Shown here: piece by piece, positions 1 to 6,598 of the stretch
Layout of the letters: the number at the start of each line of letters is the position of its first letter
Position numbering within the stretch: the first letter of the stretch is position 1
Notes under the pieces: model-generated
What the model was told of the DNA's origin: nothing
Database searches by the model: none
What the model saw: only the letters and a program-made list of their open reading frames with translations
Assembly (NCBI GenBank): GCA_015234045.1
Contig: JADFWU010000087.1
Span: 1-7,475 of the forward strand
Length of the DNA stretch: 7,475 nucleotides
From: Magnetococcales bacterium
GTDB taxonomy: Bacteria > Pseudomonadota > Magnetococcia > Magnetococcales > JADFWU01
Reading direction: 5' to 3'
Program-made: the position numbers and the translations under genes

Positions 1-111
1 TTGAGCTATAGTGACCAGTTCCAAGAGCAGGAATTGGCTCAGATGCAGGCGTTGGTCAATGAAGCCCGTGATCGGGCTGTAAATAAACAACCCATTGATG
101 ATGAAGAGTGA
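1..111 (+). CDS. C-terminal end of an unidentified protein (partial)
   Basis: Frame 1 is open from the left edge to a TGA at 109-111 and gives 36 residues. The tail is polar, rich in Gln and Glu, likely helical, and ends in an acidic DDEE. No recognisable motif is present. The same strand and the 63-bp gap to aspS suggest it could be co-transcribed with aspS. In many gammaproteobacteria the genes just before aspS encode an FmdB-type zinc ribbon or a DUF502 membrane protein, but this tail is too short to assign to either. The TTG at position 1 is the cut edge, not evidence of a start codon. Confidence 0.55.
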   Translation: MSYSDQFQEQELAQMQALVNEARDRAVNKQPIDDEE

Positions 112-174
112 TTCTCAATCATTCATAGTACTATACAGATAGACGATTTTTCCGTTTTCTTGGAGTAACAACGC

Positions 175-2034
175 ATGAAACGCAGTCACAACTGCACCGA
201 AGTTCGTGAGCATCTTATCAACCAACGTGTTTCCCTCTGCGGATGGGTTAATAAACGCCGTGATCATGGCGGCGTGATCTTTATTGATCTGCGCGACCGG
301 ACCGGTTTGGTTCAGGTAGTTTTTAGTCCTGAGCGTCATGTTGAGGTCCATAAACAGGCTCATGCGCTTCGTGGTGAGTTTGTTCTGTTTGTTGAAGGCG
401 AAGTGGCACCACGGCCGAAAGAGACAGAGAATCCCAATCTGGCTACCGGCATGATTGAGGTTAATGTCGATCATCTTGAGATTCTGAATCCCTCACAACC
501 GATTCCGTTTCAGCTGGATGAAGATGTCAACGAAAATATCAGATTGGTTCATCGGTTCTTGGATCTACGTCGCCCTGAGATGCAACACAATCTCATCACA
601 CGGCATAAGATCAGCCATTCAGTAAGAAATGTGTTGAATGATAACGGGTTTTTAGATATTGAAACCCCAATGCTCAACCGCAGTACACCGGAAGGTGCGC
701 GGGATTATCTGGTGCCGTCTCGGGTTAATCCGGGCACATTCTATGCGTTGCCACAGTCGCCACAGCTTTTTAAACAGCTGTTGATGATCTCGGGATTTGA
801 TCGCTATTTTCAGATTACCCGCTGTTTCCGTGATGAAGATCTCCGCGCTGATCGTCAGCCTGAATTTACGCAGATCGATCTCGAGATGTCCTTTGTGGAA
901 CCGGATGATGTGATGGGCATCACTGAAAAGATGATGTCTACCGTGTTCAAAGAGGTTCTTGATATTGAAGTGCCTCTGCCCATGCCTCGGATTACCTATG
1001 AAGAGGCAATGAATCGCTATGGCTTGGATGCACCAGATGTGCGGATTCAGCTGGAATTGGTTGATTTGACAGAGCATATGAAAAACACTGGTTTCAAGGT
1101 GTTTTCTCGCTTTGCACAGATGGATGATCCCATCGGAGAACGGGGCGCGGTGAAGGTGATGCGTGTTCCTGGTGGTGCCAGTTTGACGCGTAAATTAATT
1201 GATGGATATACCAATTTCGTTGGCATCTACGGTGCCAAGGGTTTGGCCTACATCAAGATTAACGGGCCTTGGCAAGAGGATAAATGGCAGTCGCCCATCG
1301 TGAAGTTTTTCACCGATGAGGAGAAGGCAACCATTGAGTCACTCTCTAAAGCTGAGACTGGCGATATCCTGTTCTTTGGTGCGGACTTGGAAAACGTGGT
1401 CAATGAGGCGTTGGGCCGTCTTCGGGTCAAGGTTGGCCGGGAAATGAATCTGGTGGACGATAGAGCGTTCTCTTTTGTTTGGGTGACGGATTTCCCATTA
1501 TTGGATTGGGATAAGGATGCCAAGCGCTATACTGCGATTCATCATCCGTTCACCATGCCCAATATTGAAGATCTGGATAAGGTGAATACCTTGTCGGATG
1601 AGGCTAAGGCACTGCGTGAGCAGGGTCGTCCGTATCTGCCCGCCATTCGTTCACGGGCGTATGATCTGGTTCTCAACGGTGTGGAAGTGGGTGGTGGTTC
1701 TATCCGTATTCATAATCCTGAATTGCAACAGACCATGTTTAATCTGTTGGGTATTGGCGCAGAGGAAGCGGATGAGAAGTTCGGTTTCCTGGTTAACGCA
1801 CTGACCTTTGGTGCGCCGCCTCATGGTGGATTGGCGTTGGGATTGGATCGGTTGGTTGCGTTGATGTTGGGGCTGGACTCCATTCGTGATGTGATTGCTT
1901 TCCCGAAAACCCAGAAGGCTACCTGTGCGATGACACAGGCACCGTCTAAAGTGGATGCTACACAACTGCGTGAGCTGTACTTACGCAGCACGTTCAAGCC
2001 GAAAGTTGAAGAGGCTGAACACAGTAGCGAGTAA
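175..2034 (+). CDS. aspS: Aspartyl-tRNA synthetase, bacterial type (class IIb)
   Basis: Cytoplasmic enzyme that charges tRNA with aspartate using ATP. The 619 residues show the full bacterial AspRS order. An N-terminal OB-fold anticodon-binding domain spans about 1-105 (LCGWVNKRRDHGG at 21-33). Motif 1 is around 142-167, and QSPQ at 195-198 is followed by motif 2 around R216-R219 (RCFRDED). The bacterial GAD insertion domain lies at about 290-420, and motif 3 is GGLALGLDR at 551-559. It is longer than the roughly 590 residues usual for E. coli-like enzymes. The excess includes a loop at about 462-488 between HHPFT and RAYDLVLNG, plus an acidic C-terminal tail. The ATG at 175 is preceded by TTGGAG (160-165) at good spacing. 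His31 matches the residue associated with non-discriminating AspRS in Pseudomonas, where E. coli has Leu. A strong terminator follows the gene. Confidence 0.98.
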   Translation: MKRSHNCTEVREHLINQRVSLCGWVNKRRDHGGVIFIDLRDRTGLVQVVFSPERHVEVHKQAHALRGEFVLFVEGEVAPRPKETENPNLATGMIEVNVDHLEILNPSQPIPFQLDEDVNENIRLVHRFLDLRRPEMQHNLITRHKISHSVRNVLNDNGFLDIETPMLNRSTPEGARDYLVPSRVNPGTFYALPQSPQLFKQLLMISGFDRYFQITRCFRDEDLRADRQPEFTQIDLEMSFVEPDDVMGITEKMMSTVFKEVLDIEVPLPMPRITYEEAMNRYGLDAPDVRIQLELVDLTEHMKNTGFKVFSRFAQMDDPIGERGAVKVMRVPGGASLTRKLIDGYTNFVGIYGAKGLAYIKINGPWQEDKWQSPIVKFFTDEEKATIESLSKAETGDILFFGADLENVVNEALGRLRVKVGREMNLVDDRAFSFVWVTDFPLLDWDKDAKRYTAIHHPFTMPNIEDLDKVNTLSDEAKALREQGRPYLPAIRSRAYDLVLNGVEVGGGSIRIHNPELQQTMFNLLGIGAEEADEKFGFLVNALTFGAPPHGGLALGLDRLVALMLGLDSIRDVIAFPKTQKATCAMTQAPSKVDATQLRELYLRSTFKPKVEEAEHSSE

Positions 2035-2065
2035 TTTACCTGTTTCGCGGATATAATTGACTGTC

Positions 2066-2101
2066 AAAAAGAGCCATCCATTTGTTTGGGTGGCTCTTTT
2101 T
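2066..2101 (+). terminator. Rho-independent terminator after aspS, probably bidirectional
   Basis: AAAAAGAGCCATCC (2066-2079) pairs with GGGTGGCTCTTTTT (2088-2101) in a 14-bp stem with one G-T wobble and an 8-base loop. The right arm ends in a T-run. Because the left arm starts with five A, the reverse strand also reads as hairpin plus T-run, so it could stop transcripts of the response-regulator operon arriving from the right. It lies 31 bp after the aspS stop codon. Confidence 0.93.
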
Positions 2102-2117
2102 GTCTTTTATTGTAGGC

Positions 2118-2140
2118 GTTATGCAGTTGAATGACGGGTA
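2118..2140 (+). repeat. 23-bp dispersed repeat, copy 1
   Basis: GTTATGC followed by AGTTGAATGACGGGTA matches 6704-6726 at 21 of 23 positions, in the same orientation. Its final TA is also the first TA of the MITE-like element starting at 2139. The relation to the element differs between copies: here it lies immediately to the left, while at the second locus it lies 18 bp to the right. The function is unknown. Confidence 0.6.
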
Positions 2141-2309
2141 AAGTGGTTTCGTCTAAAATTGGAACAGTCAGCCGTTCCAGCCCTGGTGATATTTTTGCTC
2201 TGATGGTCTGCTTCCACCAGGGCTTCCACCAGGGCTTCCACCAGGGCTTCCACCAGGGCTTCCACTCAGGTTGTGGTTCATTGTCAAATTTTGGATCGAA
2301 ATCACTATA
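2139..2309. mobile_element. MITE-like element, long copy (171 bp)
   Basis: The ends are inverted repeats. TAAAGTGGTTTCG (2139-2151) matches the reverse complement of CGAAATCACTATA (2297-2309) at 11 of 13 positions. Removing 2187-2270 leaves 87 bp that align without gaps to 6599-6685 at 79 of 87 positions (about 91%). The arms are imperfectly complementary beyond the terminal repeats, so the element is a partial palindrome. It encodes no transposase. TA at both ends fits insertion at TA dinucleotides, as seen in IS630/Tc1-mariner-type elements, but the parent family is not established here. The right end overlaps the 3' end of the response-regulator gene. Confidence 0.75.
2210..2270. repeat. 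12-bp tandem repeat array (4 perfect units plus 1 degenerate)
   Basis: GCTTCCACCAGG starts at 2210, 2222, 2234 and 2246, and a fifth diverged unit (GCTTCCACTCAGG) fills 2258-2270. The array lies in the 84-bp segment (2187-2270) that is absent from the short element at 6599-6685. Each unit, read with the following base, contains CACCAGGG. This is the exact complement of CCCTGGTG at 2181-2188, so alternative hairpins are possible. Perfect identity of the units points to recent slippage or expansion. Confidence 0.95.
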
Positions 2310-2988
2310 GGTTTTTTATTGTACTTGTGAAGCAATAGCCAATATTCCGGGCTGCTTTGATAGGAAGCGTTTCACCTGATTTTGATTTCACTTTTTTGCG
2401 TAATCTATTGATTTGCACCGCTAAACGGTGTGTATCATTGCGGGTTTCGGCAGCGAATATGCCATCGAATTGATCGTAGGGTATGGATTGGCCAGGTTTT
2501 TTGGATAATCGCTCAATAATGGCCATCTCAGTGGATGTTAAGGCGATCTCTTGTCCTTGGGGTGTGTGTAATGTCCAAGCACTTGTAGAGAGTTTCCAAA
2601 CATTGATGTCTGGATTATCTTTGGATACCCGCCGAACCAGGGCGCGTATTTTTGCCTCCAGTACCATCAGGTTTATTGGTTTGGTCAGATAGATGTCAGC
2701 ACCGGATTGAAGGCCGGTTATATGATCTTCAACGGTTTGACGGGCAGTGAGCATGATGATGCCGATTTGAGGAAACTGCTCGTGAAGTGCATTGGCAATG
2801 TCGAAACCGCTCTCGTTTTCCAGATTAACATCGAGAATTACCAGTTTGATTTCAGAATGTTGGGTGAGAATTTCCATCAGTTTGTTGCCTGTTTCAGCGC
2901 CATGAACCTGAATTTCCTGCAAATCAAGAAAATCCGTAACTGTTTCACGAAATGCCATATCATCTTCAACTAAAGCGACCTGAATCAT
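2305..2988 (-). CDS. OmpR/PhoB-family response regulator
   Basis: Cytoplasmic transcription factor, 227 residues. The receiver domain (about 1-120) has the acidic pair E8/D9/D10, the phosphoacceptor D53 in VILDVNL, T81 in MLTA and K103 in LTKP, so all key receiver residues are present. The C-terminal winged helix (about 130-222) has the usual LTSTEMAIIERL start, a recognition helix near 186-200 (HRLAVQINRLRKKV) and a wing ending RNIGYCF. Its ATG overlaps the kinase stop in a 4-bp ATGA overlap (2985-2988), which indicates translational coupling and that the kinase is its partner. The final Leu codon and the TAG stop (2305-2307) lie at or within the right terminal repeat of the MITE-like element, so the last residues have probably been altered. 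The domain ends before this, so the protein should be functional. Target genes are not visible. Confidence 0.95.
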   Translation of the reverse strand: MIQVALVEDDMAFRETVTDFLDLQEIQVHGAETGNKLMEILTQHSEIKLVILDVNLENESGFDIANALHEQFPQIGIIMLTARQTVEDHITGLQSGADIYLTKPINLMVLEAKIRALVRRVSKDNPDINVWKLSTSAWTLHTPQGQEIALTSTEMAIIERLSKKPGQSIPYDQFDGIFAAETRNDTHRLAVQINRLRKKVKSKSGETLPIKAARNIGYCFTSTIKNL

Positions 2989-4814
2989 GCCAAATCTCCG
3001 ATATTTTGGGGCGATTCATCCAGCTGGGGCAGGGTAATGATGAATTTTCCACCCGGTCCTGAAAGAGCTTTGATGGAACCTTTATGCACATGGATGATTT
3101 CACGGGCAGCGAATAGACCTAATCCGCTTCCTTTGCCTTTGGCAGCACGCGGTGAGCGGTAAAATTTTTCGAATACGCGCTCCAGTTCTGTCTCTTCCAG
3201 CCCGGCTCCGTCATCATTGACTGAGAGGGTGATTATGTTTTTCTCAGTGTGTAACTTTATACGAATCTCACCATCTATTGGTGAATATTTTTGTGCATTG
3301 ACCAGCAGATTACCCACGGCAATACCTATCAACATACTGTTACCATTTATTATTATGTCAGTATCAGGTGTTTGGAGTTGCATTTTTTGTTGTGGGTTTA
3401 AGGCTTGTCGATCATTGACCAGGTTAATAACGGTTTTGCTCAGATTCATGGGGATGAATTCGAGTGGTGCCATGCCCTCCAACTGCTCACGGGTCATGCA
3501 GGAGGTGATCAGATTATCCAGCATATGCCCCGCAGCTTTGATTTTACCGAGTTCTCGGTGGGCGAGTGTTTCACGTTTTGGTAAGGCAAGAGCGAGAAGC
3601 TGGACACTGGCATCAATAACTGTGATGGGATTTCTAAAATCATGGGCCAATACTTCCAATAGATTGCGTTCCAGATCCAGTGCTTTTTGCAATTTCTTTT
3701 GTGTTTGTCTGCGCTTGGTGATCTCAATACGTAGTTTTTTGTTGAGTATGTAAAATCGACTGGCAATCAGCCCAACAACCAACAAAGCGGCACAAAACAG
3801 GCCGATCATTTGGTAGTAGGCTTGCCAATCCATTTCTGGCTCAGGCTCGTAAATAAAAGTATCCAGCGACCAACCTTTTGGGATCAGTCCAAGCTCTTCA
3901 TAGGTCTCGCCGATATGCCTCCAGCGGCCTGGGTTCATATAACCCCATTCAACCAGATCCAGACGAATCAATGCCTGACTATGACGGGCTTCATAGAGCA
4001 ATTGGTTGATATCTTTTCGTTTTGAATAGTGATTATAGATCAGTTCAGCAATCTCTTGAGGATGTTTCAAGGCGTATTGCCAACCCAGTTTTGAGGCACG
4101 GCGAAAAGCCGCTACACGTTCAGGACGTTCATGGACTTCTGTTTGGGAGGTGAACAGAACATCACCGTAGAAATCAATACCACCAGAACGGGCATTGAAT
4201 AGATTAAACAGATGTCCGCTCATGGTCAGAGAGTAGGGCTCATCAGTGGTGTAGACGGTCATGGCATCTACTTCACCTTTGATCAGTTGATGGATATCAA
4301 AGCTGTGTTTTACAACATTGAGATTATCGGTATCAAGTCCTTCATTACGCATATAGGCCCACACTTCTGCGGCCTGGCTTTCCACCATGATGCGTTTATT
4401 GGCAAGATCATGAATTGATTCAATATCAGGGCGTTGAAGTGTAGCGATTGCGTAGGGGGAGTGTTGATAAATTGCGGCCAATACCACCACTGGCAAGCCT
4501 CGGGCGTGGGAGACCAAAAGCTCAGAGGTACCGATACCATAATGGGCAATCCCTTGTGCTACCAGTTCCGCAGGGTCTTCTCCTTCCATCAATTCGCGCA
4601 GAGTGACATCTAACCCTTCATCTTGAAAAAAGCCTTGAGCAATTGCGGCATAATACCCGGCAAATTGAAATTGATGCCGCCATTTTAACTGAAGTACCAA
4701 TGGGTCCAGTTTGGCGGGATCACTGTTTTCGGTATTGGCAAAGGCATCTTCACTCATAGTCATTACGACTACAAAAATCGACAACCCGATCAGAATGTTA
4801 CGAAATAGTTGCAT
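2985..4814 (-). CDS. Sensor histidine kinase with periplasmic NMT1/THI5-like substrate-binding domain
   Basis: Inner-membrane kinase, 609 residues. A signal sequence (about 1-26, AFA before NTEN) precedes a periplasmic NMT1/THI5-like binding domain (about 36-320). Its signature start is LQLKWRHQFQFAGYYAA at 41-57, then GFFQDEGLDV. This fold is known from ThiY/THI5-type pyrimidine-precursor binding proteins, but the ligand here is unknown. One membrane helix (about 335-354) leads straight into a basic coiled coil (358-385) with no PAS or HAMP. The HisKA H-box is AHDFRNP with H391. D392 and N395 fit the acidic and Asn/Thr positions of bifunctional kinase/phosphatases. The ATPase domain has the N-box (N502, N506), G1 DDGAG (534-538), F-box FEKFY and G2 GSGLGL (562-567). 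The start codon lacks a good ribosome binding site, but internal Met starts would remove the signal sequence. It is first in an operon with the regulator. Confidence 0.95.
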   Translation of the reverse strand: MQLFRNILIGLSIFVVVMTMSEDAFANTENSDPAKLDPLVLQLKWRHQFQFAGYYAAIAQGFFQDEGLDVTLRELMEGEDPAELVAQGIAHYGIGTSELLVSHARGLPVVVLAAIYQHSPYAIATLQRPDIESIHDLANKRIMVESQAAEVWAYMRNEGLDTDNLNVVKHSFDIHQLIKGEVDAMTVYTTDEPYSLTMSGHLFNLFNARSGGIDFYGDVLFTSQTEVHERPERVAAFRRASKLGWQYALKHPQEIAELIYNHYSKRKDINQLLYEARHSQALIRLDLVEWGYMNPGRWRHIGETYEELGLIPKGWSLDTFIYEPEPEMDWQAYYQMIGLFCAALLVVGLIASRFYILNKKLRIEITKRRQTQKKLQKALDLERNLLEVLAHDFRNPITVIDASVQLLALALPKRETLAHRELGKIKAAGHMLDNLITSCMTREQLEGMAPLEFIPMNLSKTVINLVNDRQALNPQQKMQLQTPDTDIIINGNSMLIGIAVGNLLVNAQKYSPIDGEIRIKLHTEKNIITLSVNDDGAGLEETELERVFEKFYRSPRAAKGKGSGLGLFAAREIIHVHKGSIKALSGPGGKFIITLPQLDESPQNIGDLA

Positions 4815-4850
4815 GATAATTGACAGTGATTCCCCCTATTTTTATCACAA

Positions 4851-4864
4851 TTGATCTTGGTCAA
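4851..4864. promoter_or_regulatory. FNR/Anr-type operator upstream of the kinase operon
   Basis: TTGATCTTGGTCAA matches the FNR-family consensus TTGAT-N4-ATCAA at 9 of 10 defined positions. It lies 36 bp upstream of the kinase ATG (4814) and more than 220 bp from the divergent DUF2333 start, so it most likely concerns the kinase. A possible reverse-strand -10, GATAAA (4841-4846), lies so close that the box would sit near -23, a position expected to repress. A class II activating position (-41.5) would put the transcript start at about 4816, almost at the ATG. Which applies cannot be told from the sequence. Confidence 0.5.
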
Positions 4865-5014
4865 GCTATGCCAGCCTGAATCGTAATGCAATGAAGGAAG
4901 TCATTTGATTATAAAGATCTCTATAGATCATGCTCTATCTCTTAATGTCTCATGAATAGAGTGTCTCATTGTGGATTTATGGAAAGCAGTCATGATTAAT
5001 TTTTTCCGAGACTA

Positions 5015-5044
5015 TTACAAATACCCGGAATAATGCTGTATAAT
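5015..5044 (+). promoter_or_regulatory. Candidate sigma70 promoter of the DUF2333 gene
   Basis: A perfect TATAAT at 5039-5044 follows a weak -35 candidate, TTACAA (5015-5020), at 18-bp spacing. Transcription would start near 5051, after the upstream ATG at 5033 and before the ATG at 5087. This supports the downstream start codon and a leader of about 36 nt. Confidence 0.45.
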
Positions 5045-5086
5045 TACGGCAATCTTAAGGCCTCTACTAGACGGAACGAGTGTGTC

Positions 5087-6148
5087 ATGACAGATGATGT
5101 GGTGGAAAATAATAGCCCGGCAAAGGCATCTCGCTTATTGGATGCAGTGCCAGTACTGCGCAATAAATCGCCGCGTTGGCAATATGGCGGTGGCGGTTTG
5201 ATTGTGCTGCTATTGGTGGCTCTCTTTCTATCCATTTATTGGAGTTTGGAGCCATCCCATTTTGATGTCCGGGAAGCGACTCAACAGCGACTTGGTAAAG
5301 ATGCCGATAAGGTAATCGGTGCGGTAACGATCAATACGGTCATCACCATTGGCGAAACGCTCTTGCATAAGCCGGGAGGATACCTTTCAAATGATCTGAT
5401 GCCACCGGGTTTGTTCATGGACAATATGCCCAATTGGGAGTGGGGTGTATTGACGCAACTACGCGATATTGCTCGAGGGTTACGTAATGATCTGACCCGT
5501 TCGCAATCACAGTCCATGGAAGATCCTGACTTGAGTAAGGCGGAGCCACAATTCAATATCAATAATCAGAAGTGGATGTTTCCATCACCGGAAAAAGAGT
5601 ATCAGGTCGGATTGAACCACATTGAATCGTTTCTAAAGCGGATGGTTGATCCTGGACATACAGATGCTCAGTTTTTTGCTCGTGCGGATAACCTCAGCGG
5701 ATGGTTGGATCTGGCCGGTAAGCGTTTGGGTTCTCTATCACAGCGGTTACGCTCCAGTGTTGGACAGGCGCGGGTAAATACCGACCTTGCGGGTGATTCA
5801 GCTGCTGATAAAGCCACACCAACACCAGATGATATGATGGTACGCACGGATTGGTTTAAAATTGATGATGTCTTTTTTGAAGCGCGTGGAACCTGCTGGG
5901 CATTGTTGCATTTGCTGGAAGCAATTGAAGCAGATTTTTCCTCTGTATTGGTTGATAAAAACGCTTTGGTGAGTTTGCGGCAGATTATCCGTGAATTAGA
6001 ACCAACTCAGAATACAGTTTGGAGTCCGATGATCCTCAATGGTCGCGGTTTTGCGTTGGTTGCCAATCATTCGTTGGTTATGGCTTCCTATATCTCTCGT
6101 GCCAATGCGGCATTGATTGACTTGAAAAACCTGCTGTCACAAGGGTAG
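5087..6148 (+). CDS. DUF2333 family inner-membrane protein
   Basis: I recognise this as a DUF2333 family protein; its function is unknown. From the chosen ATG it has 353 residues. A polar N-terminus (1-36) is followed by one membrane helix (about 37-54, GLIVLLLVALFLSIYWSL) and a large, probably periplasmic domain. Family-like conserved stretches are KPGGYLSND (95-103) with MPPG after it, NWEWGVL around 116-122, DWFKIDDVFFEARG (255-268), and a C-terminal NGRGFALVANHSLVMASY (318-335). A start at 5033 would add 18 residues. The 5087 start is preferred because GGAACGAG (5073-5080) precedes it at about 6 nt and a TATAAT lies between the two ATGs. It is transcribed divergently from the kinase and converges on the rubredoxin gene, so it is probably monocistronic. 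It has no visible functional link to its neighbours. Confidence 0.9.
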   Translation: MTDDVVENNSPAKASRLLDAVPVLRNKSPRWQYGGGGLIVLLLVALFLSIYWSLEPSHFDVREATQQRLGKDADKVIGAVTINTVITIGETLLHKPGGYLSNDLMPPGLFMDNMPNWEWGVLTQLRDIARGLRNDLTRSQSQSMEDPDLSKAEPQFNINNQKWMFPSPEKEYQVGLNHIESFLKRMVDPGHTDAQFFARADNLSGWLDLAGKRLGSLSQRLRSSVGQARVNTDLAGDSAADKATPTPDDMMVRTDWFKIDDVFFEARGTCWALLHLLEAIEADFSSVLVDKNALVSLRQIIRELEPTQNTVWSPMILNGRGFALVANHSLVMASYISRANAALIDLKNLLSQG

Positions 6149-6159
6149 GGATGGGAAAA

Positions 6160-6195
6160 GACCTGAAGCGCATGGGATTCACTGTGCTTCAGGTC
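6160..6195. terminator. Hairpin between convergent DUF2333 and rubredoxin genes
   Basis: GACCTGAAGCGCA (6160-6172) pairs with TGTGCTTCAGGTC (6183-6195) over 13 bp with one wobble and a 10-base loop. On the reverse strand the stem is followed by a short T-rich tail (TTTTCCC), and on the forward strand there is no T-run. It begins 12 bp after the DUF2333 stop codon, so it probably ends transcripts from one or both sides, with weak intrinsic character. Confidence 0.6.
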
Positions 6196-6286
6196 AAAGT
6201 ACGTCGTTTATTCATTCGCTTCGAAAGCGTCAAATCTGAAAATTATTTGATTCCTATACGATTGATATGATGATTTTTTCGTAGTC

Positions 6287-6511
6287 CTAACGCGGTGTTG
6301 TCCTGCGACATTTCTTGAACAGTGACTTGTTTGCCCCGCACTCCGGGCAGCGCCATTCTGAGGGGAGATCCATAAAGACCGTTCCCGGCGCAATCCCATG
6401 TTCTGGATCACCCAATTCAGGGGCGTACTCGTAATTGCATCCCGGATAGGCACAATAATAGTGTGCATTATTTTTCTTATGTCGGTATTTATGCACTGAC
6501 GGCTCCTGCAT
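6287..6511 (-). CDS. Rubredoxin-like Fe(Cys)4 protein with CX4C first knuckle
   Basis: Small cytoplasmic one-electron carrier, 74 residues from the ATG at 6511. The rubredoxin core is clear: YYC at 18-20, [18 protein letters not shown] (27-44), F46, DLPSEW (48-53) and CPECG (55-59). The iron ligands would be C20, C25, C55 and C58. The first pair is spaced CAYPGC (CX4C) instead of the usual CX2C, while the second pair is normal. A basic N-terminal extension (about 15 residues) and a basic tail with one extra Cys (C68) flank the core. A TTG at 6562 would extend it by 17 residues. That is less likely, since the TTG falls in the candidate -35 region and has no ribosome binding site, but the ATG also lacks a clear one. 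The gene stands alone and its redox partners are not visible. Confidence 0.9.
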   Translation of the reverse strand: MQEPSVHKYRHKKNNAHYYCAYPGCNYEYAPELGDPEHGIAPGTVFMDLPSEWRCPECGANKSLFKKCRRTTPR

Positions 6512-6533
6512 GGTTATGCTTGAAGGGACAGAT

Positions 6534-6562
6534 TTTATGCTGCAATTTGGAAAATATCGCAA
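6534..6562 (-). promoter_or_regulatory. Candidate rubredoxin promoter
   Basis: Reading the reverse strand, TTGCGA (6562-6557) and CATAAA (6539-6534) are separated by 17 bp, with 4 of 6 matches each to the sigma70 -35 and -10. Transcription would begin near 6527, giving a short leader before the ATG at 6511. The match is modest. Confidence 0.3.
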
Positions 6563-6598
6563 AACAGTTTAGCGTGATCGAACATGATTTTTTTTTGA

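Noticed and set aside
2118-2124. GTTATGC and GTTAGGC (6704-6710) resemble integron attC core sites
   Set aside because: No matching RYYYAAC inverse core or L boxes at a suitable distance upstream, no cassette-like genes and no integrase in the window.
2210-2270. Possible CRISPR array
   Set aside because: The 12-bp units are directly adjacent with no spacers, and no cas genes are near.
2203-2310. 35-codon open frame across the 12-bp repeats, giving FHQG repeats
   Set aside because: No ribosome binding site. The frame is open only because the 12-bp unit lacks stops, and it lies wholly within the mobile element. No known peptide of this type.
5033-5086. Upstream in-frame ATG adding 18 residues to the DUF2333 protein
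   Set aside because: It lies upstream of the expected transcript start of the TATAAT box and has no ribosome binding site. The ATG at 5087 has one.
6217-6229. Small hairpin CGCTT-CGA-AAGCG near the rubredoxin 3' end
   Set aside because: Only a 5-bp stem and no T-run on either strand. The longer hairpin at 6160-6195 is the better terminator.
6208-6468. 86-codon reverse open frame overlapping the rubredoxin
   Set aside because: Shifted frame of the rubredoxin gene. It has no recognisable domain, whereas the other frame gives a clear rubredoxin core.
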